64,000 nucleotides of DNA, from positions 5,952,001-6,016,000 of the forward strand of contig NC_052106.1 of NCBI RefSeq assembly GCF_012273895.1, written 5' to 3'. This document shows positions 37,441 through 51,169 of the stretch, piece after piece. A model generated the notes under the pieces. That model ran no database searches, had not been told where the DNA came from, and saw only the letters and a list, made by a program, of their open reading frames with translations. The DNA comes from Zerene cesonia (lineage: Eukaryota; Arthropoda; Insecta; Lepidoptera; Pieridae). How positions within the stretch are numbered: the stretch's first letter is position 1; every line of letters begins with the position of its first letter. Position numbers and translations under genes: made by a program.

Positions 37441-38317
37441 TTAAACCTAGATAGTAAACATTATCAGATCAGACTTTTTCAATTACCTTTATCGATAAAT
37501 AAGATTTTATATGAAGCCTGAAAAATGTACGATAGTATCCGCTTCACCCCTCAGTGTATTTTTTGCCAAATCTGATAAAGCAGTTATGCGGCTTTATGCA
37601 ACTTAATAGGGTAATTTTTTATCCACAATTTTGGGTAACTTACACGCGCGCGAAATCTGGAAGTGGTTAGGATATGATCTCATATTTATAAGGTTTCTTA
37701 TGCAAAAAAATGAAATAGGGTAAAGGGTAATTATAATTTTATTGTTATTCGATACGGTGATTTAGTACGGTGGTTTTTAAATTACCGATTCGAGTTCGAA
37801 TGTGTCTTATACAAGCAATGCTATATTACGAGTAGCTATAATCATCCCATGAATAAAGTATTGAAGTAAAATAAACAAAACACCTTGAACATAGATAAAA
37901 TAGTTATAACCTTATAAATGTATCCCTCTATATCATAAATTCTTCTTAGACATTTTCGGTTAATTCTTCAAGTGAATAAGTACTCAACATGTCGTCCATA
38001 TTGAAGTATTTTATCAGTAATGAAGCTATTTAACGATAAATAGTCCACAAGCTGTTCCTAACTAAAAAACTAAAGCCTCTTAATTGGCTTCTGAATTTAT
38101 TCATCCGTTTATTCAAATTAATGTCATACTAAGACGGACATTTCAATAGTATTTTATGATGGTATTGATATTTCGTTGCTCTTAGCGATTCATTTGACAT
38201 CATTTATCTAAACTGTCGTCGATTGAACGTGGTGTCTACTGGCCTGTGTTAAGGTTGAGTTTCGTGTGGAGGGATGTTGGTGCAGTCTTTGGTGGCGTTT
38301 TATAAGGCGATAAGTGA

Positions 38318-38338
38318 CACCTGTCTACTTTTCCCACA
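38318..38338. promoter_or_regulatory. E-box next to Su(H) site
   Basis: CACCTG (38318-38323) is followed seven bases later by TTCCCACA (38331-38338). Order, orientation and distance nearly repeat those at 29034-29054. Confidence 0.45.
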
Positions 38339-38670
38339 GTCCACGGAGTAACGGATGTCGCTTGTCAGTTTATCAGCAGTATGCCTTACAGAACTGTACG
38401 CCTACGATAGTTGGGCTGAATTTATTATATTTGATATATAGCAGAGCAAATGTTTGGCAACACTTTATTGGCCAACAGATTGTGCTAAGGCTTTGAGATG
38501 ACGAGTTCCGAACAGATAGGTGCTATGGCAGCAGCCTGTGACATAATCTCCTAATAGGATCAAAGAACATTTTGTATATTTTTATTACTAGTAAACTATG
38601 CCACTTAAATTGTAACAACTAGACTAAACTTAAATGATACACATAGAAGGCAGTTTTCAAATAAAAAAAA

Positions 38671-38712
38671 TCATAACAATTCGTTCACCCAGTAAAAAGT
38701 TATAAGCCAACA
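38671..38712 (+). repeat. Retroposon tail scrap (copy 1)
   Basis: Shares the TTCACCCAGTAAAAAGTTAT and CAACAAA text with 57683-57722. Confidence 0.45.
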
Positions 38713-38981
38713 AATAGAAAAAATATAATCGAATTGATAACCTGATGCGTTTTTAAGTCAGTTAAAAATCCTAAGTAAATACTATTATTTATAATACTAT
38801 ATATTAGTAGAGACTATTCTCTACTTTCTCAAAATCCTGATCCTGATCTTATCTTGAAAATCTACAATCTCTTAGCCTTTTGGCGACAATTTTTTTGAAG
38901 ATGAGTTTTGAACTAATATCCCTATAAAATATTTACATATTATACTAATAAATGTCAATTAAATTGTGTATCTCTAAATAT

Positions 38982-39170
38982 GTGGGGGAATCGGAGGCCC
39001 CTTTTCCTCACCCTTCCCAGTCCATTTGTGTAATGTCTTAGTCAATCCTTTCCTATTTCTTTACCCCTTAAAAGCAGGCAACGCATTTGCAGCGGCTCTA
39101 CCACTGCAAATATTTATGAGCAGTGGTGATTGCTGACATTTAGGCGAACCACTAACTCGAAAAAAAATTG
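38982..39170 (+). mobile_element. SINE-like element, internally deleted
   Basis: Diverged copy lacking the 5' head. It starts at the GTGGGGGAATCGGAGGCCC block and ends in an A run. Confidence 0.65.
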
Positions 39171-39363
39171 TTATCAAATAATCTCTTAAATCAAATGCAT
39201 TCCCGATTTGTGACTAATTAAATCTTTTAAATTATATGTTTAAGTAGCGGTCCGCTCTAGCTTCACCCGTGGTACTTCATTTATCTCCATTTTGTGCCTA
39301 TCTTGGGCCGTAACAAAAACATTAAAATAAAAACAAATCCGAGCCGTTCTCGAGTTTTACACT

Positions 39364-39470
39364 CAGTAACACATTTTGATGTATATAGATCTGTTATCTA
39401 TATACATCAAATGAAAATGATTTTCATTTTCATTTTCATTTTCATTTATATACATCAAAATGTGTTACTG
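39364..39470. repeat. Perfect 24-bp inverted repeat with nested hairpin and ATTTTC microsatellite
   Basis: 39364-39387 is the exact reverse complement of 39447-39470. Inside, 39378-39389 pairs with 39397-39408 (12 bp). A TTTTCA-type repeat of about five units fills the right side of the loop. Possible cruciform former or microsatellite-seeded foldback. Confidence 0.7.
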
Positions 39471-40427
39471 TCTATAGACTAACTAAGGGTTTAACAGTGC
39501 GAAAACAATATGTTCGTATAAGAGAGGTTGCTTCAAATATGGACCTTTGAGCTATATTAAAGCATGTCCCAGTACCGTTAAAACCGTTTACAATAAATTA
39601 ATTAGCCGCTTCCTATAACAAGATTACGCTTTAATAAACAGGCGTTATTGATTACACGACACTCTCTCCTCTCATTAAACATTGCGGAAGAGATGATTTA
39701 ACCTTTAAACGGTTTCCTGCGTGCGACAAAATTATAAATCACTAAAGGTTTATCGGTAAATAACGATTTAATTAACACGTGCTTATTCGGTTGTTAGTAG
39801 CATAAAATATAGTTATGATATTATAAAACACTTCGTTATATCATCATGTTTTTTATTTATTTTTATATTTCTTAATTTTGACAAATTTAATACTTGAATG
39901 GCTTAAAAATGCAAATAATGTTTTTTCATAAATCAAACGTAATAGATATAATAAATATGGTAGCACTTAATAAAACGTTGTTGCTACCTTCTAATTTGTA
40001 ATTTTAATTTTATTTTATTAATATGCAAACACACTCATTCCCTCCCACCTTTCAACGTTTTTTTTTAATGTTCGTCTATATGAACATAACAAATAATAAT
40101 ATAAATGATAAGGCTTATGAGTTTGTTTGCTTGTCAATCAATAATCTTAGGAACTATTGAACCTAAATGACAATTTGTTTTTTCAGTTGGTTAGATATGT
40201 GATCCCCGAGTGCTATAGGCTATGCATGTACCACGAGCAAAGCCGAGGCGGACCACTAGTAGTTGATATACCTATATATATTGTCTAAACATATACTCAG
40301 TCTGTTTAAGGTATATACCTTATAATGTAACGAAAAATGCCAAGAACTTACCCCTAAAGTAGAAAAGTTATAACCATAGATATTTACATATATACTTGAA
40401 TGTAATTTTTCTACTTGTATTTAAGAT

Positions 40428-40748
40428 GTGGGAGTCGAGCACGCTTCGGCACGAAATGGGCCAGCTCGCACCGAAGAAGTACCACGCACCCACAGAAGAC
40501 CAGCGTGAAATAATGTTTCGTTCGGTTAGTGGGAGAGCTGGAGGTTCACATCCTTTTTCTTACCCTCCCAGTCCTTACTCTTATTCCTCTCGTCGATCCT
40601 TTCTTAACCCTATCCAATTTAAAGTCGGCAATCCATTTGTAGAGGTGTAAGGTGAGCAATCGACATTTCGCCTCTCCAAATGTTCATGGCCTGGGGTAGC
40701 GCTTACCATCAGGCAACCCACCAGCTCCATTGCCAATGACATAAATAA
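40428..40748 (+). mobile_element. SINE-like element
   Basis: Full-length variant with head GAGCACGCTTCGGCACGAAA and a distinct 3' half (CATCAGGCAACCCACCAGCT). It is closest to the copy at 60470, so these two define a subfamily. Confidence 0.7.
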
Positions 40749-41317
40749 CTCCCTAAAACGATCCAGTCCATACGTTCAAACGTAACACAACGCAATACTG
40801 CTTAAAGTAACAACCCCTCAATCATCAAGCCAAATAACGACGTAATATAATTGCAATCACAACTCCCACAAATTGCGTCCAGATTGAATTATCTTACTCA
40901 CCATCCGCATGAAGACATCACATTGAAACAAATGAATCGTAAAACACGACCCGATCGTTAAGACAATAAATTGTTTAATGCGAACGATCTGCGGTTTTTA
41001 TATGTGCATTGTGGACGATGGCATGAGATGTCCTGTTGAAATATATGATTTTTGTGGAACTTTAACAGTATAAGGTTTTTATTTACTGGTTTAATAGAAA
41101 TTAATAGTATATTGTGGTTATTTTTAATATTTTGTGCATTAGCATAAAATGCAGAATCTGAATATAGAAGAAATTCTAAAAACGTTCTAAAAATTCAATT
41201 CAAAAAGGGATTGATATGTTTTATCTCGAAAAAACATTCATGGATATAATTAGAGGAATGGTACAAAAAAAGAGACAGATCAGAAGCTAAAACATTTCTT
41301 AATAGGTATATAAATTA

Positions 41318-41747
41318 GGGGGCGTCCATTAATTATAGGATGCGTTTTTATGACATTACATGAGATTTGATTCAACCCCCTTCTTCCCTCTCCCCTTATT
41401 ACGTCATTTTTTTCTAAACGTAGGTTTCTGTTTATAGGAAAAATGATAATTCTCAGTACTTTTGTGTACGACTAGCTAAGACAATCCTTTACGATTTATA
41501 GACGAACTATCGTATGCGGAAATCGCAGAATCTTGTTCTAAAATTTGTTTACACCTTAACCAGATTTACACATAATTTAAATATATTTTCTAGTAACTAA
41601 TTCCTGTTTCTAACGGGGAAAAAAATGAGTACGTGATGTTTGCCGAGAACCCCCTCGAGAGAGAGTTAGAGAGATCCAACAAGATATTAAGTGAGATTTA
41701 AATCGACCGCCTCCCCTACTTGAATGTCGTGATTAATGGATGCCCCC
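41318..41747. mobile_element. PIF/Harbinger-like MITE
   Basis: A 430-bp element with ends GGGGGCGTCCATTAATTA and, inverted, GGGGGCATCCATTAATCA. It is flanked by TTA on both sides (41315-41317 and 41748-41750), the 3-bp duplication typical of PIF/Harbinger elements. Non-coding. Confidence 0.75.
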
Positions 41748-42882
41748 TTAAAATTTTAAATATGTTGATGTCTATAAATGTAAATGTTTATAAAAATAGT
41801 GTCTAGAAATGAAACTAGAAAGCTATTTATAAAAGTTTTAATGTCTCAATTTCTTATCTATGTTTTTTTAATTATAGATAATAAACAGCTTTGTAAATAT
41901 TAATCTATATCTTGTTTAACATTTTTATGTTCTCAAATAAAACACATATGTCTAAATGTATCGATAAAAAACAAATGCATAATATATTCAATAAAAAATA
42001 TGCTATTTTTGTTTAATTTGTTTGTTGATGTATCCTTTTTTATTAGTTTTACAATATTTTGCTTCTAATATTTTATATTCAAACACTTTGGAGGCATCTT
42101 ATTGCTTACATATCTAACAAGCTTTCCGCACGCAGCTTTTCACCATGACTACAAAAATATGTATGTTCTTCATGCATTTTTCAACCATAACATTTTTACG
42201 ACTTTAAGGGTATGTCTATTTAGAAACCTCAAATATACAATTTAACGAAATATGTCGTTAAATTTAATATTTAAGGTTGGACCCATTCAATTGTTTTAAT
42301 TGAAGCCTTAAGAAAGTAGAACTTAATATTGTTTTACCATATGATTTTTTGTCGAAATCTGTTAACTGGGTTTTACGAGATTGTGCGTCAATAATAAAAA
42401 TATACAAACAGATAAACAGAATAAATATCATTATTTCGGGATGTATTTCACACAATTAATTTTTTTAAATACTTAATCTACAAGAATACTCTGGTTACTA
42501 TTTATTATACGTATAGATGACGGTAGTTAACCAGAAGTACTAACGCAGTTCACAAGTCAAGTTACACATCAGTGGAAAATTGTTATAAATGTCGCTATAA
42601 AATGTCTCCATAAGCCGTCCTTAAATTACTCCTTTACTGCCAATCGTTTAGCGTTTTTATGTACTTTTTATTGCGATTCTTCTGTTTTATTAATTGATTT
42701 ATGTTCTGGGTACGCACGCATGAATTTGTTATTAGCGAAGGAGCTTGTCAAATGCGTTGTTCATGTAATGAGGTATCGTGGTATGGATTAAGTATTACCG
42801 TCTATGTAAAGGTGGAGAAAAAAAGCAATTGTCTGTATTTTTTATTGTCCCCGCGCATAAGATAGTATTCTGTATATCCTTT

Positions 42883-43050
42883 CCTACTAATATTATAAAT
42901 GCGAATGTTTGTAAGGCTGTGTGTGTGTTTGTTACTCTTTCACGCAAAAACTACTGAATCGATTGCAATGAAATTTGGTACGTAGACAACTGGACAACTG
43001 GAATACTATATAGGCAACTTTTGCGTATGAAACCGCGGGGCGCAGCTGGT
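42883..43050 (-). mobile_element. RTE-type retroposon tail, family 1
   Basis: Inverted copy of the family 1 tail. It faces the plus-oriented copy at 43394-43600, with 343 bp between them. Confidence 0.65.
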
Positions 43051-43393
43051 TTCTACATATCGATGTATGTAGTTTCAAATATCGGAAAAATAACACCTTA
43101 CCTCGTTGCTGTCGTGAGTCCATTCCGTAATGTTAGATTACCTACAATGAGATGGTTTTTGGGTCAAAAGCTAGTCTTTATAAACAGAAATATGTACTTG
43201 GTTTTTTCGCTTGAAACTCTGAAACAGTTCTGAGTCAATTCAACCGAATTGTTTGTCCCGCATGCCACAAAGATTAATTTTGTCTAGTTTTCCTCATTTC
43301 ATCCTTGGTATATGTATGAATTCTACCTGTACTATTTATTACTGTGCACATTTCAAATGCATTTATAAATTAAAATCATTGAATTATAGTATA

Positions 43394-43600
43394 CTAGCAG
43401 CGCCCCGCGGTTTCACCCGCGTAAGTCCGTACCCCCTAGGAATATCGGGATAACAAGTTGCCTATATGTTATTCCAGTTGTCCAGCTGTCTACGTACCAA
43501 ATTTCATTGCAATCGGTTCAGTAGTTTTTGCGTGAAAGAGCAACAAACTCACACACATCCTTACAAACTTTCGCATTTATAATATTAGTAGGATAGTAGG
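43394..43600 (+). mobile_element. RTE-type retroposon tail, family 1
   Basis: The best-preserved copy, from CTAGCAGCGCCCCGCGG to ATTAGTAGGATAGTAGGAT. Confidence 0.7.
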
Positions 43601-44517
43601 ATATATTGAAACACAAAATTCATAATATTTTATAATTGATTAATGAAACTGTAAAATGCAACAATCTTGTAAGTCATTTAAAAAATCAAATATAATTGCA
43701 TTCACTTAAATATCGAATTAAGTTGTTAAGGAGGCCATTTTATTATTATGGGGTTATGGTATAACAACATTGTTACAGTAACGAGAAAAGAATATTTTAA
43801 ATTAATTTTAGCACGTGATTTACGACGAAATAATATAACCTGTAGGTTGTAAAAAGATTTCTTATTTATAGGATCTGGTTTAAAACTTTTATCATATATA
43901 ATTTAAATAGACACAAAAACTTGTCTTAATATGTGTTAAAAATATTTATGTATCTTCAAATCTTGTTCTCACAATTAAGTATATTATTAAGATAAAAATG
44001 CATGAAGTCGTTTCTAGAAAATTCTAGATTTAACTACCGGATATTTTTTATTTTTTATTAAAATCGGCACACAATAGCCATAAAAATTAGATTAAAGATA
44101 CATGTAAGTGGTTTGTTTATTCTGTTTGATAATAATCTAAAGTTTAATATATAACACGTTTTATAAGGCTATCACTAATTCTTCCCAACTGAGATTTGTC
44201 AAGTGATAGAAATAAGATGTCTGTAGTCGCCAGTCTGGCAAAATTTTGAGGGCGAAAAAAATTGCGTAAAAATTAGCGTGAACAGAATAATTTATAGATT
44301 AATTATGAAATCTAGAATCCCCAAACAAATAGGGATAATAGTTTAATTTTAAAATAGACGAGCCCGATGCTTTCCGATCCTTAAAACCAGTATGGCAGTA
44401 TTTAGGGATAGCTTTAAGACAATAGTCATCAATTATACAATACATAAGGGACATCTATTAATCTATTATATATAATTTGTTGTTCTATAGCATTCAAGTC
44501 CTTTAAATAAGAAATTA

Positions 44518-44597
44518 TGCTACGTTTCGGTAAAATGACGCGGATTGAATCCCGCCTCGTGATTAATATTTTTTCTGTTCTTAAAAAATTCTCATTC
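44518..44597 (+). repeat. Diverged single copy of the tRNA-T-arm repeat
   Basis: Contains TGCTACG, GACGCGGATTGAATCCCGCC and CTCGTGATT followed by a T-rich stretch ending TTCTCATT. It aligns along its length with one arm of the palindrome at 56268-56419, so that unit is a dispersed repeat. Confidence 0.6.
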
Positions 44598-44599
44598 CA

Positions 44600-47500
44600 T
44601 CACATAGCCCAAAAAATGCCAAGTCTAATGCAACCAGGGTTAATTTTAAACCTCTGACCGAAGAAATATACAAATAAGAGACAAAAATCTGCTCTTCTTG
44701 GGACAGTGTGCATTTCCTACAGTTTGTACAGTCAGTTATTGATGTCTATGATAATTATACCGTGTAACACAGTATCCGCATCGAAATACTATGTAGTACG
44801 GATATCGACCGTTACATACTGATTGTGCCTACCGTTATCCGAACTATGATTATTAAATAGCACCTTAAGGCTTAAGCATTCATCTTACATACACAATATA
44901 GCTCACCATTTAATTATGGATTTGGCTTGAATGGTTTTGTAAACTTGCCTTGAATATGCCATTTTTCAATTGTTTTCAATCGTTCTTGTTAATTGGCTTA
45001 CATACATTACAAAATTATGACTGAGGAAGAAGTCATTTTTTTTAAGCCACGCTTTATAGTGGTAAACTCTCTTATGTTATTATGAAAAAAATGCACAATA
45101 TAGGTACTCAGGAGCGAAATTGGGACTCCTTACATTATAATTGACCCCGTTACATCAATTGCTGCACGCGTGGTGTTTTTTTTTTTTTTTCATTTTTCCC
45201 CCTTGGCTACTTTATAGCCGACATCACGAATGTTTCTTTCTTATTCTAGGGAACATACTAGCATAATTAATATTTGTCTCCATAATAATATATGCAATAA
45301 CGTTTGTAAGAGGCAAAATTAAACAAACCGTTAAAGATATTTAAAAAAAGGAACTCTAAACAATATTTTCAAATTGACATTTGACACCAAAAGTTCATAG
45401 ACATGACTAGACCAAACTTCAGACATCAAAAAACATATTATATATAAGATTATTCATTTGCTTGAATTAACAGCTTTAACAGGATATAATGACACAATAT
45501 GGTGATCCCACTCGCATATAGGATACTTTATAGAATCACATAGTTCCTTATTAATATATCTTATGATACATAAGAAACCTTAGAGGTGATTTAGAATTTC
45601 AATTAATAGTCTTGTCATTATTTTAACATGATTTTACATACATATCTTAATCGTTAATCCTTAATAAATTATGTGTTTTTAAACAAGCAAATATACAAGT
45701 GTTTTAAAAAACACAGATAAAGGAAAAGATAACGTCGATGTCTAATGTCGCATATAATTTGCGACTGGAAAATTTTGTTATTTTATAAAAAAAATAAGTT
45801 TTTAAAATGAAAACTTGAAAACAAATTGTTTTGAATACTAATATTTGATTAGTTGATCGTTTGTACAGAGAATATCGGTTACTCGGAATCGGTTTACTGC
45901 AGTTTTAAAATATACAAGGTAAGAAATTTTTAAAAGGTATTTAATAAGTTTATTTTTTATGTGTTTTCCTTTTTTATTAGTCTTTCCAATGGGATACATT
46001 TATTTTCATGTAGCAGTGTTTTGTTAACATTTCGTAAAAATATGATCACAATAATTCGGTTCTCAGGTCACGTCGAGGACGCAAAAGTTAAAATGTTAAT
46101 ACTATGATAACTAAAGTTAAATACAAAATGGCATCAAATTCTTGTTTAACAAAATTCCCGCCAAAAATTTATGTAACAGTCAAATTATCTAATACTGGAT
46201 ATCATAAATATCTCAACAAATAACGAAAATAAAATAGCGTCTGACATTCGATGATTATTTTGATTCGCCGCACAGATAACAAATTGATTAAATATTGTTA
46301 ACAGAGTTAACATGTTTCATTAATTTTATTATTGTTGTTTATAGGACACGATATTCGTTGGTAACATTTAAACATTACGTCATGTTCTACAAGTATTGAG
46401 TGGTTTTACAATACTAAAAAGTTTTTTTTACATATTTTATTATTTTTTATGTTTTCGGCCATTTATTTCGGTAAAAAAGTTGTACGAGGAAACAATTCGT
46501 CAAAATGGTATCATAAGTAATGTAAACATGAATTATCTTTAGGTTGATTACTTGACTTTGCTATACATATTTTTTGATAGAAGCGATTTTCTAAATCGGT
46601 ACTAAGTTCTATGTTAAATACTATTCATAAACACTTGTAAAATTGTTGAGTTGCAACATGAGTTACAATATATACTAAAACTTTCCCTAAACCGAACCTA
46701 ATCCAAACGAGTACCGCTTGTTTTAGTCCAATAAGTACTATATACATTTACATACATTTGCACAAGATAATAAACAAAACATACTTATCGAAACCCATAA
46801 AGAATACAAAGAACAGCGTGGTAGTGATGCAAAAACGAAATCGTAAACGACGCATATCGGCATCGCACTATTTACGTATTAAAATGTGGTGGCATTATTT
46901 GTGGCTAATGTCTTTATTGGACAAATTGCCCTAGAGGGCAGCACTAACATTTAAATCAAGCTTAATGCTTCATTTCCATAAGTACTGATATAGGATACAA
47001 TGATTTAAGAAGCTATAGAGATGCTAGTGGTTTTGTTGCTACCTCGTTATTTGTTTAAGAAACACGGTGCCTTATTTATAATTAGCGGATCCGTGATTTT
47101 TGTCTCATATAAACCTTTAGGATATTATGTCTCAATAAATATTCGTTTGTGAATCCTAAATAGCAAGGATTATTATGATTTGTTTGTTGGGTGATTTAGT
47201 AAGGTCGTAATATGTCGTAAGGATGAATATGAATTAAATGCCATTGATATGTCTAGAAGTGGGATATTTCCTAAACATTTGAAGGCAATATTTAAATAGT
47301 GTCATAAATCTAATAGCCCAAAATAACGGAGTGCGAAAAAAACTTCGGTGTGATTCTGCTGTATGTAATATGTAAGTATATAAAAATTGAGCTTTTAGCC
47401 TCAAATTTGTATTGAAAATGAAGGACAAGTGACTAAATATTATGATTTGACTGAACTGAATAACTGCCTGAATAACAGGGTGAAAAAATTGATAATTCTT

Positions 47501-48520
47501 TATCTTAAACAAATATATTCTGTCACCTCTATTTATACAGATAGCTATGGTCTGATGCTTTTCGCGATTTCCGAGCGCGGAATATTGTATATTTCAACAT
47601 GAATTGAGTTATCATCGTAATGCGATTTAAATTGGCCCGGGACTCTTTGACACCTGTGTTGTAGGAATAATCAGGGGCAATCCACCTTCGTTTGATAGGG
47701 ACAGGGCCGGATTTTATGCATTCTCTACTTAAAAATAACAAAGAATACTCGTATTGTTTTAAGACTTTATTTTATTGTAGACTGCATTTTAATCTGTATT
47801 GTATTTTAATCTTAACATATTTTTAAGTGATTTTAAGTTTTAATCAACATTTTACTAAGAAGTTATTTTCTATTTATAATATGTTTCAGTAGCTATTTTC
47901 CTTTTATGCAGAAAATAGATGATGAATGAAAATTTTAGATGTGGTGAAAGATGATGGAATAAATTTTCATCACGAAACCGTCCCTGGGCAGGGCATCGTG
48001 ACTTACTGTGAGACGAAACGCGTGACCGCTAGTAATGGCTGTTTTTGTCTGCATTTGCGTACCTACCGAACTGAATATGCGATGATGATTATTCTGTTTA
48101 AAATGCTGATTTGCTATTTTCAGATCGCCTTATTATGGTTAATCTTTTAGTATGGAGAATTTATTGAAGTTGATTTTTATAGGCATTGAAGAATTGCATT
48201 TTAATGAATTATGGAGAGAAAATCTTTTATGTTAAGTCAAAAGTATAAATGTCAAAGAAATACTTTTCATATATTTTAGCACACTATGAGCCAATCATTA
48301 TTGTGAATGAGTTTCATATATTACTTTCAAGAATGCAAATTAGATCATATTTAATGTAATAAAAAAAATCTTTTTTTCTTCACCATAATAATATTGCAAA
48401 AAAAAAAATTGTATTTACAAAATCTAGGTACTTATATGTAGGTGTCTTTTTTGTCTCTGTCTTGCTATTGTGGAGGAATTGAGTGATTATGTTATTTTGT
48501 ATGTTTGGAGATAGCTAGGA
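44600..48520. other. AT-rich intergenic DNA
   Basis: Nothing recognised apart from a poly(T) run near 45178. Confidence 0.3.
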
Positions 48521-48522
48521 GC

Positions 48523-48948
48523 CTAGAAAGTGACAGAGGTTACTTTTTTTAATTCTTTAGAATCCGCGGGCGAAACCCGATCTAAAAGATTTTCATTCAT
48601 GAATTCCAAAAAGAAATCCGAATCGCCAATTACCAAACAATTCCACTCTGATTCATTTACACTATTGCGAAATAATTGAACATCAGATAAAGACACACCA
48701 TAACCTGCATTACAATCAAACGCACAAAAACCGTAAACCAATTCAAGTCTCAGTTGAATTAACATCAATAAGATTTTTATAGAAAATTCTGACAGCATCC
48801 GAATATCCGATACGATTGTCACGCGAACCTGTTGCCCAAACATTTTGTTCCCACAAAATCGCCGTTCGCTTAATTTCCAAATTAATCCAGCCAATGGGTA
48901 ATTACTAACTTCTGTCACGCACGGAGGGTAAAAAACCGTCGCACGCAC
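48523..48948 (-). other. Unassigned 141-codon open frame in GC-richer DNA
   Basis: Longest unexplained open frame outside the two genes and the N runs. It has no signal peptide, repeat or domain that I recognise. Codons look unbiased. It contains a Su(H)-type TTCCCACA (48848-48855), so the segment may be a conserved enhancer rather than an exon. A real exon or a transposon remnant is possible. Confidence 0.2.
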
Positions 48949-51106
48949 GTTTAAATATTGATTTACATAAAGCTGTAAATCTCTCCATCGAAGAATCGTT
49001 AATACATAAATGTTTTAATGTAAACGCTGTGAACAGTGAACTGTTACTAAAGTTACGCTGATTCGATAAGATACATGCTTCGGTTAGTGATAAACATTGA
49101 TAGGAAAATGTATACGATTTTACGTTTGTTTATAAGTGAATAGATTTGGTGTGGTCGCCACTTTCGCTTCTTTAGTTCAAACTGGTTTGAGGTCGATGCA
49201 TAATTAACTAAACATCCTTATTATAATGTAAATATACGTTCTTAATATGCTTATATTGAGAAAACGTGTAATTTTAATGCTCTTATTGGGTCATAGGGGC
49301 ATTTAAATTACATCAATTACTAGAAATTTGTTCAGTTTTGTGATATGTTTTGTTGATTTAAATTGAGTCGTTTAAAAATGAATTGTTTTCATATAAACAT
49401 AAAACAATTCCATACAATTGTTTATTTATAAATAAAATCTACTTCACATTATTTCGTAAGAATATTCATTTATGTGGAATACAAACGAATTACACAGTTG
49501 ATAACTTGCGGGGACGGGTAAAAAAGACAGTAAAATCAAAATATGTGCTAAAAATAGATATGTCAATTGAATCCCATAATAACATACAGACTATGCGAGT
49601 ACAGTATTTGTGCGAATGATAGTCATAAATAGCTAATATTTACACAAGTTCGCCTTGTATGTACGATTCGGGCGTGGCGGTAGGCGTTAAGTAACTAAAC
49701 TTATAAACTGTAGGTAAACTCCAAGAATTTATACTCATATCAAACATCAATTAATATAGAGCAGTTTTTTAATGTCCGTAATAAATATTTTCCAATGTAA
49801 TGCGGTACAGCTCTCTATATAAGGAAACATCGAATAATGCTATGCTCGAAGAAAAATTATTTAATTGACAGTTCACTAGATATGATTCAAACCTTTAGGC
49901 TTTTATACAAATAGAATAAGGCAGTTATTTTTCTATTACGATCACAGACTGTCGATGTAGTTATAAGGCTGTTTACACTATAGTCGTTTTTGATACTGGC
50001 AACACTAAGAGCCCATAAATAACAAACTGTTCCAAATTTAATTTTCAGAATTTCAATCCAGGTGTCACAATTGCGCAGCAATATCAAATACAACCTGTTT
50101 ACACCAAGACCAAGTCAAAGATAAAATATTTATTCCATATCAAGTGCTTAGAGTAAATAGCGTTTAATGTTGATTTTTTATAGATTAGAACGATATTATA
50201 GTTATGTCAACACGGATGGCTTGTAGGGTTCAATATACGAGTATTATAAAATATTTAATTGCTTTGAATATCGACGACCGAAACTTTTGAAGGTAATATT
50301 TTCGTTAAAGGCACCGTCCCACGAGTTTTATGTGCCTTTAAGTTAATTTCAAACTACGTTTATACACAATTTTATTTCCCTATAATTTTTACCAAAAGGT
50401 ACATAATTAATTAAGTTTTTAAAAATACATTTATTTATTTCTTATACTATATACAAAATTTATTTAAAGACATGGAATGAAATAAAAAAAGTCTCAATTA
50501 ATGCTGCTTTATTTTAGAGTTCCATTTGGAAGCAACAATTGTCCTAAAAGGGAACAAAGAATACAATTTCTGAACAGTGACACGTGAACTTTACTTGTGT
50601 GAATTCTCCAGGCATGGTATTTTTATGTGCATACGCCTAAGGTTCTTACGTTGCAGATTTTACAGCGGCAGATTTAAAGCCAATGTCAAATATTTTTATT
50701 AACCGCAATACTATTTAAACTTCCATGAACAAGAAGTTGCTATAATATATAGTATAAAGTGTGTTTGTTGTACGATTTTTATGTCTAGAGGTAGAAGGAT
50801 AAAGAGTGATATAGGCTACGTTTAACTCAGGTGGAACTTTTATTCTGATATTTTTATTGACCAAGCGAGTAATTTTTGGCGCTAACTGTTTATAAAAATT
50901 AAACCCAAAGAAATTTATTATCTAAACAAAGCTATATTTAGGCTTGCAAATATCACAAAGTGAGCTCTTTCAATCGTTGTTCTGTTTTAATAATTAATCA
51001 ATTGTCAAAACAAATCTTTTAAAATTCAGAGACGCGGATATAAACGAGTAATCATTAAACGACGTATATAAAAGAATTACCTACAGATATACGTTGATAT
51101 CAAAGT

Positions 51107-51114
51107 TTCCCACG
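51107..51114 (-). promoter_or_regulatory. Su(H) binding site
   Basis: TTCCCACG, a perfect high-affinity Su(H) site (CGTGGGAA on the minus strand), 240 bp from the SPS and probably part of the same Notch-responsive element. Confidence 0.55.
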
Positions 51115-51169
51115 AACGCTATCTTAGCACAGGACAGCGTGGGTGCAATTCGGTAATGAATAAAATAAA

